A DNA stretch of 21,214 nucleotides, taken from a virus. The translations under genes and the position numbers were made by a program. The stretch spans positions 1-21,214 of IMG/VR virus record IMGVR_UViG_3300038619_000043, one strand, 5' to 3'. The notes beneath the pieces were generated by a model. It was given only the letters and a program-made list of their open reading frames with translations, ran no database searches and was not told the origin of the DNA. Positions 1 to 6,395 of this stretch are shown one piece after another; the first letter of the stretch is position 1, and each line of letters opens with the position of its first letter.

Positions 1-78
1 TTTAGGTGGGATTTTTCTGGAAAGTTAAAAGAAAAAGGCCCCATTTATGGAGCCTGGACATTCAGTAAACTTGAATAA
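1..78 (+). CDS. C-terminal end of an unknown rightward protein (partial)
   Basis: Reading frame 1 is open from the window edge to a TAA at 76-78 and gives 25 residues ending GAWTFSKLE. The composition is protein-like and the frame stops 3 bp before the convergent barrel gene, which is the tight packing seen elsewhere here. The rest of the gene lies outside the window, so no function can be given. The terminator of the opposite gene is embedded in these codons. Confidence 0.45.
   Translation, partial: FRWDFSGKLKEKGPIYGAWTFSKLE
28..55 (-). terminator. Intrinsic terminator of the leftward barrel gene
   Basis: On the minus strand AGGCTCC, a 6-nt loop (ATAAAT) and GGGGCCT form a 7-bp stem (one G-U pair), followed directly by TTTTTCTTTT. 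It lies about 27 bp past the stop codon of the barrel gene. This suggests that the barrel gene is transcribed as a single-gene unit. Confidence 0.6.
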
Positions 79-81
79 GCA

Positions 82-741
82 CTAGAATCTGACGGCGTTA
101 TTATGGCGGAGTGAATTAAAAGTGCCTTCATTAGATTTGAAAAGGCTTAATCGGATGGCTACATCGAAGTCTTTGGTATCCATCATATTGGGGATATCAA
201 ACAGCAATCCGATCCCATATTTCGTATAATCTATCCCTATCTTAGTTCCTATCTCGTCTTCTGTGTAATCATAGATTGCAGATAGGCTTATCCTAAAATC
301 AGTGGATTTGAATGCTACGGATAATTCATGCATATAATGGCCCCATAGAGTTGGGAATACGGTATCTACATCGCGCCTGAGAGGATTGTAGAAATTCATC
401 CTAACATCGCTGTAGTTAGTTATATAATCGATTCCCAATCCCAATTGCTGGAAAGATCCGAAATTGGAATGATTCACGTCGAAGAACATTCCTGTCCCAA
501 TAGAACCATTCTTATAAGCCTTACGGACCATCGTGGATAGGCCTATATTATAATCTCCTTCGAAGCCGAAGGTTAGAACTGGAGATACCACTAGATCATT
601 TCCATCGCACTGGAACATCTTTTCATACAGAATGGTTACATTACTGTTATCGCGTATATTCTTAGTCGAAAATTGTATATCCGATTCTATATAAGAAGCT
701 AATGCATATACAGGCAAAAGAAATAGAGCTATTTTTTTCAT
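82..741 (-). CDS. Outer-membrane beta-barrel protein, inverse-autotransporter-like
   Basis: The start at 741 is preferred over 768 because GGAG lies just upstream and the protein then begins with a clear signal peptide (MKKIALFLLP, likely cleaved after ALA at residue 15). The 219-residue product is made of alternating strands with many aromatic residues and ends in Phe, the usual outer-membrane assembly signal. Segments such as GTGMFFDVNHSNFGSF followed by LGLGIDY and MNFYNPLRRD resemble the barrel of inverse autotransporters (invasin/intimin type), but no passenger domain follows. It is flanked by its own terminator and separated from the phage genes by orientation, as a moron would be. Possible roles are surface change or superinfection exclusion; this is inference. 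It could also be another small porin-like barrel. Confidence 0.7.
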   Translation of the reverse strand: MKKIALFLLPVYALASYIESDIQFSTKNIRDNSNVTILYEKMFQCDGNDLVVSPVLTFGFEGDYNIGLSTMVRKAYKNGSIGTGMFFDVNHSNFGSFQQLGLGIDYITNYSDVRMNFYNPLRRDVDTVFPTLWGHYMHELSVAFKSTDFRISLSAIYDYTEDEIGTKIGIDYTKYGIGLLFDIPNMMDTKDFDVAIRLSLFKSNEGTFNSLRHNNAVRF

Positions 742-833
742 ATATTCTCCATGGTTTCCAATAATCAAAGTTTTCTCTTATCTTTGTTTTTTTTCAACTG
801 AAGTGTTATGGTTTTTCCAAAAATGGAGGATCT

Positions 834-1067
834 ATGATTCATTGGATTAATTTGGTTTCTTTTTTAGTAACAGCAATAGCTTGCTTTTTCGTTTTTTATT
901 ACGCAAAAAAAGCTAACAAAGAGACTCTTGAGTTTATGAGAGAACGAGCACAATCCGAGACGGAGACTTTTAGAATGATATACGATCATAACCAAAGGAT
1001 TCTGGAATTAGAACAATCACTATCTCAGATCAGGCTGCACTTTTCTTTGAACCTTCAGAAGAAGTAG
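834..1067 (+). CDS. Small single-span membrane protein with coiled coil
   Basis: This 77-residue protein has one membrane span at about residues 5-23 (VSFLVTAIACFFVFYY), then a basic patch (AKKANKE) and a charged helical tail likely to form a coiled coil. GGAGG lies five bases before the ATG. Basic residues after the span predict a cytoplasmic tail, which argues against an inner-membrane spanin. The gene overlaps the 3' end of the portal gene tail to tail by 38 bp. A holin-associated or other lysis role is possible but not shown. Confidence 0.65.
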   Translation: MIHWINLVSFLVTAIACFFVFYYAKKANKETLEFMRERAQSETETFRMIYDHNQRILELEQSLSQIRLHFSLNLQKK

Positions 1068-3108
1068 AGGGAACCTCTGCTGGCTGAGTCAATGACTGCA
1101 ACATCTGAGCAACCTTCACTATCTGGTCTAGGTCCATCCCCTGGAGCTCTTTAATGGCTTTGATAAGATTCAACGTACCCGCTGTTTTCTCTTCTTCAGC
1201 CCTTTGAATGCGTTCCGCAGAGACGGCAGCATCCAGTACAATCTTATTCTCCCTCTCATGAGCCAGAGAACGATCCGATTGCGCCTTAGATTGGAGAGAC
1301 TCTGTAACAACTGCCTGATGTTGCATCGCCAGTTCCATTTCTGCTTGTTGTTGTTGTTGGATTGCTTGCGCCTTAGCTGCGACCACTTCTTCGAGTTCTT
1401 TTTTATCATGCAGATTTGAGTTTTTAACGATAAGCTCAGGAGGAATATCCACGCCCATAGTTTGAAGGGCTGCCAAGTGGAGGAATTGGGATTGTTTCTG
1501 GGTATCTGTGAGAATACCCTCTTCTACAACCACATTATATCTGGTGAATGCCTTGCTATAGAACTCAGGAGTTGGTTCTTGTTTAGTGATATTTCGAATC
1601 TTTTCAGGAGTATAATTTAGCTGCATCATCTTCAGGACTTTTTCACTGAGAAGTTCTTGAGATTGCTTGAGACCTTCGAAGATATGAGCCATGGGAACCC
1701 ATCCGGCCTCTTGGCGCATCTTGGATAGCATTGCAGCCACCTCGATGTTCTCGTTCTCGGCCATTCCTATATTCTCACGAGATAGACCCAATGAAGCGAA
1801 CATATCGTCTTTAAAGCCTTCCTCTAGTTGGAAGAAGGAAGGAGGGACGTTAGGGGCCTCTAAACGCTGTACGTCGGTCATCTGAGCCTCAGGCTTCATG
1901 AATATGACCTGGCCTTGCCCAGACTTATAAAGAGAAGTTGGGTTAGAAACAGAATCGGTCTTAGCGATCCATCCGGAGTTAAGTTGAGAATCAACTAAGT
2001 CAATTAGCTTAGAACGCCTTTTGTTTAGTTCTGTTTGAGAATCTCTATTAACCCTGCATAGAGATTGTATCTTCCAATTAAATAGATCGTAAGATGGTTC
2101 GAATATGCAGAAGAATGGGACGAAACAGTAATCGTTTAGGCCGTATGGGTCCTTTCCATAATAAAGTAATTCACCTTCTACAATTATACCTAATTCAACG
2201 GACCTAACTGGTTTCTTAATTATATCTAACTGAGGGAACATCTCCTTAAATGCCTTGAGTCTTCTCTTGTCTCCCTTCCATTCACGAGTCTCTCCCGTTT
2301 CCATATCAACGAGAACTTCTTTTATTTCCCATTTAGTTCTCCAATACTCGTTATAGTTCATTAGTTTCTGCATTCCCCATTGTCTAGCATAAGGCATGTA
2401 AGTAAACTTATCATCCCTTGTTCCCCATGGTAATGACATAATTACATCTTCTTTATCCGGTAACAAAGATATAATCTCAGTTCTACTAAGATACTTTCTA
2501 CGAGCAACAAAAGAACAGTCGGATAGGTCCCTCTTCGTTAGGAATGGATCAAAAATCACCGCGTTCCAATCGTCTTGATGAAACTTAATATCGCCAGAGA
2601 TTGGATCTGATCGATAATCCATGTATGGGGATAGGAAACATAGCCCTGAGATCAATGAACTCTTAAAAGCGCTGCTAATGGCCTCGTAGCCCTTTCCGTA
2701 CTTCATGACGTATTGCATGGAGTCTGTAAGAATCTTAGCCGTGATCTCCGAAGAATCTTCGATTGGACTGACGATGCTGGAATGTCTGTTCTTGATCTGG
2801 CGACCCGACACCAGATTTATGAGGGCCATCTGGCGGTTGTATGTGAAGCTAGATCGGCGCTGGTTGTTGAGATAGGCCAGCTCTTCTAGAGACCATTGAT
2901 TCGAAAGGTAATAACTGACGTCCTTATAGGCTTCAGCATAGAATGTATTGAGAAGCTGGTAAGACCTCTCATAGCTTTCCCCAAAGTCTTTGATGATGTC
3001 TTGGTGGAACTCGAGGCGAGGATCTGATTTGGCGATTTCTTTTCGGTAGTGCTCTAGAAATTCGGTGGAATCCTGAGAACGGGAATAGGAGGACATGGGA
3101 CTAGACAT
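1030..3108 (-). CDS. Phage portal protein, P22-like
   Basis: The 692-residue product has the length and layout of P22-type portals, the dodecameric ring at the capsid vertex through which DNA enters and leaves. Seen in the sequence: an N-terminal helical region, then the family pattern QWSLEELAYLNNQRR (71-85), TYNRQMALINLVSGRQIKNR (89-108) and a clip/wing region with many aromatic residues. The C-terminal third (about 600-690) is a long Gln/Glu-rich helix like the P22 barrel helix. GAGG lies 6-7 nt before the start at 3108; Met5 (3096) is a weaker alternative. A well-formed promoter precedes it, so it is probably transcribed apart from the terminase operon. The tail protein or capsid genes that normally follow are not in the window. 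Confidence 0.87.
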   Translation of the reverse strand: MSSPMSSYSRSQDSTEFLEHYRKEIAKSDPRLEFHQDIIKDFGESYERSYQLLNTFYAEAYKDVSYYLSNQWSLEELAYLNNQRRSSFTYNRQMALINLVSGRQIKNRHSSIVSPIEDSSEITAKILTDSMQYVMKYGKGYEAISSAFKSSLISGLCFLSPYMDYRSDPISGDIKFHQDDWNAVIFDPFLTKRDLSDCSFVARRKYLSRTEIISLLPDKEDVIMSLPWGTRDDKFTYMPYARQWGMQKLMNYNEYWRTKWEIKEVLVDMETGETREWKGDKRRLKAFKEMFPQLDIIKKPVRSVELGIIVEGELLYYGKDPYGLNDYCFVPFFCIFEPSYDLFNWKIQSLCRVNRDSQTELNKRRSKLIDLVDSQLNSGWIAKTDSVSNPTSLYKSGQGQVIFMKPEAQMTDVQRLEAPNVPPSFFQLEEGFKDDMFASLGLSRENIGMAENENIEVAAMLSKMRQEAGWVPMAHIFEGLKQSQELLSEKVLKMMQLNYTPEKIRNITKQEPTPEFYSKAFTRYNVVVEEGILTDTQKQSQFLHLAALQTMGVDIPPELIVKNSNLHDKKELEEVVAAKAQAIQQQQQAEMELAMQHQAVVTESLQSKAQSDRSLAHERENKIVLDAAVSAERIQRAEEEKTAGTLNLIKAIKELQGMDLDQIVKVAQMLQSLTQPAEVPSTSSEGSKKSAA

Positions 3109-3129
3109 TCTTTACCTCAGTATAATCTG

Positions 3130-3158
3130 AGTATAAAGCTATCTAATTAAAATTTAAA
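3130..3158 (-). promoter_or_regulatory. Sigma70-like promoter for the portal gene
   Basis: On the minus strand TTTAAA (3158-3153), a 17-bp spacer and TATACT (3135-3130) match -35/-10 elements at 4/6 and 5/6. The predicted transcript would begin near 3123 and carry a leader of about 15 nt with GAGG before the portal ATG. A second TATACT lies 11 bp closer to the gene (3124-3119), part of a tandem CTNAGTATAA repeat. Confidence 0.5.
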
Positions 3159-3165
3159 GTTTACA
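3144..3165 (+). repeat. 22-bp direct repeat, left copy
   Basis: TAATTAAAATTTAAAGTTTACA occurs here and, identical over all 22 bases, at 3612-3633. Both copies are also near a GAGTATAA element. The copies bracket the lone rightward gene at 3228-3608. The left copy contains the -35 element of the portal promoter. Confidence 0.85.
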
Positions 3166-3177
3166 AAATCTCCTAGA

Positions 3178-3207
3178 TTGCACAAAAAGTACAAGAAGTG
3201 GCATTAT
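3178..3207 (+). promoter_or_regulatory. Possible promoter for the bracketed gene
   Basis: TTGCAC (3178-3183), an 18-bp spacer and CATTAT (3202-3207) form a moderate sigma70-like pair. The predicted start is about 14 nt before the ATG at 3228. This would let the gene be expressed on its own although it sits between leftward genes. Confidence 0.35.
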
Positions 3208-3227
3208 TTTCGGGAAAAAGGAGATTT

Positions 3228-3608
3228 ATGGGACTAGAGTGGCTTAAAGATAATCAAGAGGAAATTTTATTCTTCTCTCAATTAGTTCACGACTATCAAA
3301 AACTGGCCGCAATGAGGGTTATGCAAACTCTCCGAGAAAAATGGAGATTGTCCCAAGAAGATTGCCAACATCTCATGATTTCGATATTTGGACGGCAGAT
3401 GAACGAGGCTTGTTATTCCGTCGGAGGAGCAATGATGGCGACTAAGATGAGAATCGATGAGATTCTTCCTAGCGCTACGATAGAACTCCTGAAGACGGCG
3501 CTCATAGACTCGGGCATAAATGATCCAAATCAAAGGAAAGACGTGGACATTACTTTAACTCATTGGAGAGAGTTTCTTTCGAAGGGAAATTCGGAATTTA
3601 TGGTATGA
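3228..3608 (+). CDS. Hypothetical helical protein in a repeat-bounded cassette
   Basis: The start at 3228 is chosen because AAGGAG lies four bases upstream; an in-frame GTG at 3198 has no such site. The 126-residue product is mostly alpha-helical, with no signal peptide or membrane span, and I recognise no family. It is the only rightward gene between the leftward portal and the leftward DUF551 gene. It has a possible promoter of its own and lies between two identical 22-bp repeats. These are moron-like features: a self-contained gene added to a phage genome. Confidence 0.7.
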   Translation: MGLEWLKDNQEEILFFSQLVHDYQKLAAMRVMQTLREKWRLSQEDCQHLMISIFGRQMNEACYSVGGAMMATKMRIDEILPSATIELLKTALIDSGINDPNQRKDVDITLTHWREFLSKGNSEFMV

Positions 3609-3611
3609 GTA

Positions 3612-3633
3612 TAATTAAAATTTAAAGTTTACA
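3612..3633 (+). repeat. 22-bp direct repeat, right copy
   Basis: This is identical to 3144-3165. It starts 3 bp after the stop of the bracketed gene and ends 3 bp before the stop of the convergent DUF551 gene. Here the neighbouring GAGTATA element is fused to the repeat; the left copy has 8 extra bases in between. Confidence 0.85.
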
Positions 3634-3636
3634 GTA

Positions 3637-3870
3637 TTAGAGGGATTCAGGAGGCTCCGGTAATGGCATCCAGTGGGTTACTTTCCCTAAATCCAAGTCG
3701 GACCTTTGTGTCATAAAAATTCCCTCATTGAGAATATAATTTCCAACAAATATAGGTCTTTCCATGAAATCATCATCTGGATGAAACCCCTCTTCCCTGG
3801 CATCGTGGTAAACTAAAACATCATCGCAATGATCTGGAACTCGTTCTTCGATCCTTATCCATTCATTCAT
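3637..3870 (-). CDS. DUF551 domain protein
   Basis: The 77-residue protein fits the DUF551 pattern over its whole length. It starts with WIRIEERVPDHCDDVLVYHD, has an acidic middle, and ends with the family signature VTHWMPLPEPP. DUF551 proteins are small, common in phages and prophages, and have no known function. The start overlaps the end of the upstream Cys-rich gene by 8 bp, so it appears to be the last gene of the leftward operon. Confidence 0.85.
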   Translation of the reverse strand: MNEWIRIEERVPDHCDDVLVYHDAREEGFHPDDDFMERPIFVGNYILNEGIFMTQRSDLDLGKVTHWMPLPEPPESL

Positions 3871-4165
3871 CTAATATGTATTCTTTCAGTTTGTTTTTTA
3901 ATTCCATCAAAAGAACGGGCGCTTCTTCTTCTCGAAACTTTCGATCAGCCTCTCTTCGTTCTTCAGCCATGTTTTTCTTATATTCTTCCCTTTTCTCAAC
4001 ACTTGGAATGAATAAAGATCCCATTTCCAGCATTTCTCCTCTTATTGTGCTTTCTAGAATCTCTATATTATCTTTTATCCTACATACACAATAACAACCA
4101 CCGTTATCCCTAGTTTGACAGTTTGCTAGCAAACACCGCCTTCCACAACACGGCTTATATTTCAT
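3863..4165 (-). CDS. Cys-rich N-terminus plus coiled-coil protein
   Basis: Seven cysteines fall in the first 28 of 100 residues (6, 7, 11, 16, 24, 26, 28), a density that suggests metal binding or disulphides. The rest is a highly charged helix rich in Glu, Lys and Arg (about 33-100), likely a coiled coil. The ATG overlaps the stop of the proline-rich gene as ATGA. No family recognised. Confidence 0.7.
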   Translation of the reverse strand: MKYKPCCGRRCLLANCQTRDNGGCYCVCRIKDNIEILESTIRGEMLEMGSLFIPSVEKREEYKKNMAEERREADRKFREEEAPVLLMELKNKLKEYILDE

Positions 4166-4305
4166 TTCGGAACCCCAGGCGGAGTTACAGGCTGAGAAGG
4201 GATATTCGTAGGAGGATAAGGCACAGGTGATGGTGATATCGGGCTCATGGGAGACCGAGGGACATCGGACGGGAGATTGGGGATGTTAACCATTCCTAGG
4301 GGCAT
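4162..4305 (-). CDS. Proline-rich 47-residue protein
   Basis: This short frame begins at 4305 after AGGAAG and ends in an ATGA overlap with the Cys-rich gene. The product is disordered-looking, about one third Pro, with repeated S-P and P-P steps (SPMSPISPSPVPYPP). It overlaps the 3' end of the 54-residue gene by 20 bp. Low-complexity composition gives no family. The coupled junction and the ribosome binding site support translation. Confidence 0.6.
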   Translation of the reverse strand: MPLGMVNIPNLPSDVPRSPMSPISPSPVPYPPTNIPSQPVTPPGVPK

Positions 4306-4450
4306 TTTTATCTTCCTTTTCTATTAATGGAACAAGAATGAGATCATATCCAGGGATAGGCTCTATCCTAAAATTGCAAATTCCGGTTCTTTTTTGTATT
4401 TCAAATATTTCAGAAAAAGTCGTTTTCCTGTAGATAACCATTTCTTTCAT
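4286..4450 (-). CDS. Hypothetical 54-residue protein
   Basis: The ATG at 4450 overlaps the stop of the Gly-rich gene as TGATG, so translation is probably coupled. The product starts MKEMVIYRKTTF and has a mixed strand/helix composition, unlike its low-complexity neighbours. No family recognised. Confidence 0.6.
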   Translation of the reverse strand: MKEMVIYRKTTFSEIFEIQKRTGICNFRIEPIPGYDLILVPLIEKEDKNAPRNG

Positions 4451-4740
4451 CAGAACTTAACCGGATTAGTTTGTTGAATCGAAGACACTGGAACTGCATA
4501 CGGCCAATAATAGAGAAATGGGCCATAGTACGGAGGAGGAGAAACCTGCACCATCCCCTTACCACCGGCGCCACCCACACCGCCTTGAGTAGCAGAATAA
4601 GGCAAAGGCCATGGAAATGAACGGGCACGCGGTGGAGTTTGGTTGGCAACCATCCCATTTCCCCCAGAATAGCCGCCTAATCCGCCTCCACCGGCGCCTC
4701 CAGTTGAAGTATCTACAGGAGGATTAAATCGAGAAGTCAT
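4450..4740 (-). CDS. Gly/Pro/Tyr-rich low-complexity protein
   Basis: This 96-residue protein has a Gly-rich N-terminal half (TGGAGGGGLGGYSGGNG), a central Pro/Arg stretch, a second Gly patch, and a Tyr/Pro-rich tail (PPPYYGPFLYYWPY). There is no signal peptide. Its ATG overlaps the stop of the upstream gene. Such composition suggests a disordered or self-associating protein. Another frame on the same strand (4410-4658) is taken as a shadow because it breaks the junction pattern. Confidence 0.6.
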   Translation of the reverse strand: MTSRFNPPVDTSTGGAGGGGLGGYSGGNGMVANQTPPRARSFPWPLPYSATQGGVGGAGGKGMVQVSPPPYYGPFLYYWPYAVPVSSIQQTNPVKF

Positions 4741-4970
4741 GATTTGCTCTCTTTTTTATTCTTCTCCATTTTAGCATATATCTTTATTCCCGACTTAGAA
4801 ACATGCTCAATAATCTGTTGAATAGTAATATCATGTCTAAAGGAGATTTTTATCATCATATGCATAGCTACAGCCGCAAAAAGTGGCTCTGATATTTTAT
4901 TTTCAATGCAAAAATCAACTAATTTATTTTGTAAATTATTCCCTTCTTTTTGAAATTCTTCTTCATTCAT
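4737..4970 (-). CDS. Small helical paralog family member H
   Basis: The 77-residue protein has a charged first helix, a hydrophobic core beginning SEPLFAAVAMHMMIK, then DITIQQIIEHV and a Lys-rich tail. This matches the pattern of the paralogs at 8110-8714, 11693-13150 and 14499-14738. Its first 14 bases, ATGAATGAAGAAGA, are identical to those of member A (start 13150). Start and stop overlap both neighbours as ATGA. Function unknown. Confidence 0.7.
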   Translation of the reverse strand: MNEEEFQKEGNNLQNKLVDFCIENKISEPLFAAVAMHMMIKISFRHDITIQQIIEHVSKSGIKIYAKMEKNKKESKS

Positions 4971-5212
4971 CCCTCAAAACTCCCATCGGGACTTCTAGGG
5001 AAAGGCTCTGGAAGATCTGGCGTATCTAGGTGTATGTCCAATGTCCAAGAATTACACAACAAGTAGATCGTATCCACGTCGAAAAGATCCTCGAAAGTAA
5101 TTTCATGAAACCTTACTGCCTCTCTGGGCTTTTTATCTGAAGAAGATCCCCCGAAAACATATATTCCGCCTATTACTAATAGGGCCGTCCAAATCCATAG
5201 TGATCTAATCAT
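4967..5212 (-). CDS. N-terminally anchored small membrane protein
   Basis: The start at 5212 follows GGGAGGG at good spacing; an upstream in-frame Met lacks a site. The 81-residue product has one span at residues 4-20 (SLWIWTALLVIGGIYVF), then a Gly/Ser stretch and an acidic domain ending in a Pro-rich tail. Arg3 before the span suggests N-in, C-out topology. It overlaps the previous membrane-protein gene by 8 bp, so the two may act together; a lysis role is possible but unproven. Confidence 0.65.
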   Translation of the reverse strand: MIRSLWIWTALLVIGGIYVFGGSSSDKKPREAVRFHEITFEDLFDVDTIYLLCNSWTLDIHLDTPDLPEPFPRSPDGSFEG

Positions 5213-5435
5213 TTTTCGATCCCTCCCCAACATGTATATCTTTATCGAATCTCACTGTTTTCACTTTTATTCCGTTAACATAAATCTTTTTAAGAACTCC
5301 ATTACAGTATACTAATACTATTTCCGAATTTTCTAATATTTTGGCATTATTCGATTTCTTTATAATGAAATATGATATCAAAAAAGAGGATAGACCACAC
5401 AAAAACCCAAGAAAGACATTAAATAACCAAATCAT
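5205..5435 (-). CDS. Small membrane protein, one long hydrophobic span
   Basis: The 76-residue product begins MIWLFNVFLGFLCGLSSF, giving a hydrophobic span to about residue 25 followed by KKSNNAK. This charge pattern predicts a cytoplasmic C-terminus. The C-terminal half has alternating strand-like residues. An in-frame TTG at 5462 is an alternative start but its GAGG is too close. It lies downstream of the RNA ligase gene after 81 bp and overlaps the next membrane gene. Confidence 0.6.
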   Translation of the reverse strand: MIWLFNVFLGFLCGLSSFLISYFIIKKSNNAKILENSEIVLVYCNGVLKKIYVNGIKVKTVRFDKDIHVGEGSKND

Positions 5436-5516
5436 AATCGTTGATCCAAAGATATTATCCAATCCTCAGATAGAATATGCGATTCCAATTCTTTTGGGAA
5501 AGAAAAAGTTAGGTTT

Positions 5517-6245
5517 TCAGGAGACGCTTCCATCGAAATCTCGACATTTCAGCTTGAACATGACGGGATCGCCATTTCGGAATAGCATGAGCGGAAAGCT
5601 ACGAGCGATTATTCCTTCCATTCTCTGAGGGATCGAGCTGCATTGACTAAGAGGATTGGACTTAACGAACTCGACAATCTCATGCTCTTGCATGAATCCC
5701 AGCTCAGGAGCGAAGGGGATTTCTAGCTTTTTGGCTATATCTTCGACAGCCAGTCTTTCTAGCCACCAATCACCTACTCTGACATCGAAAAGACAAAAGC
5801 CTGGATCTTTTCGATAGTTCCCGCCACAGGACTGTATCTTAGGTCCATAGCCCTCACCGTATAGAACAACCTTAGAAACATCCTTATAGAATGCAGACTC
5901 GATCCTTTCGGCCGTAAAGTGTGTTTGCAGGTATTCTAGGAGGTGGCATGGAAGTTGGGCATTTGAGGTTCGCCCATGAAAATTAACTCTTCTACCAAAT
6001 TCTTCCACCACCTCATCTCCGTCTCGAAAATAGACAAGGGGGTATTTGTCGTAGTAAATCCGGATATTGGTTCCATCCACCTTTTCTTGGACGCTCCAAT
6101 TTCGGATATTAGAGAACTCAGAACGAGCATAGTCTCCAACAATGAAAGACTGTCGACCTTCTTGATGATCCTTGGATTTTTTCTTTGCCTCATTAAAATA
6201 CCATCCCTGGCGTTTCCAAAGGCTGTTTATTTTTGGGTATTCCAT
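5517..6245 (-). CDS. RNA ligase family protein (Rnl2-like nucleotidyltransferase)
   Basis: RNA ligases join RNA 3'-OH and 5'-phosphate ends through an AMP-lysine intermediate. The 242-residue product carries all the expected motifs: I, KVDG with the nucleotidyl Lys55; III, YGEGYG (129-134); IIIa, FCLFDVR (150-156); IV, EGIIAR (210-215); V, FKLK (230-233). The N-terminus YPKINSLWKR and the context EKVDGTNIRI are typical of the phage branch of this family. The start at 6245 has GAGG four bases upstream; an upstream GTG (6269) is less likely. The protein ends soon after motif V, so it is a catalytic core without the C-terminal domain of T4 Rnl2. No polynucleotide kinase is nearby. A role in repairing tRNA cut by host defences is inference; DNA nick sealing is a less likely alternative. 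Confidence 0.88.
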   Translation of the reverse strand: MEYPKINSLWKRQGWYFNEAKKKSKDHQEGRQSFIVGDYARSEFSNIRNWSVQEKVDGTNIRIYYDKYPLVYFRDGDEVVEEFGRRVNFHGRTSNAQLPCHLLEYLQTHFTAERIESAFYKDVSKVVLYGEGYGPKIQSCGGNYRKDPGFCLFDVRVGDWWLERLAVEDIAKKLEIPFAPELGFMQEHEIVEFVKSNPLSQCSSIPQRMEGIIARSFPLMLFRNGDPVMFKLKCRDFDGSVS

Positions 6246-6395
6246 GAATCCTCTATGAATAAAAACCACATTATTTTTCTAACAACCTCTTTCCAGCGGT
6301 CTCTTAACCTGACGAAAAATTGGAGCTCCCTCCACCAAAATTTTAGAAATGGTCGCGTAAATGGAGGATCATAAATCCCACAAATGTCCCTATAT

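Noticed and set aside
766-795. CAAAG...CTTTG followed by a T-run, plus-strand terminator-like
   Set aside because: The stem is only 5 bp with an 11-nt AT-rich loop, and no rightward gene lies upstream between 79 and 766.
4410-4658. 82-codon minus-strand frame
   Set aside because: It overlaps the Gly-rich gene in another frame and breaks the stop/start junctions that support the neighbouring genes.
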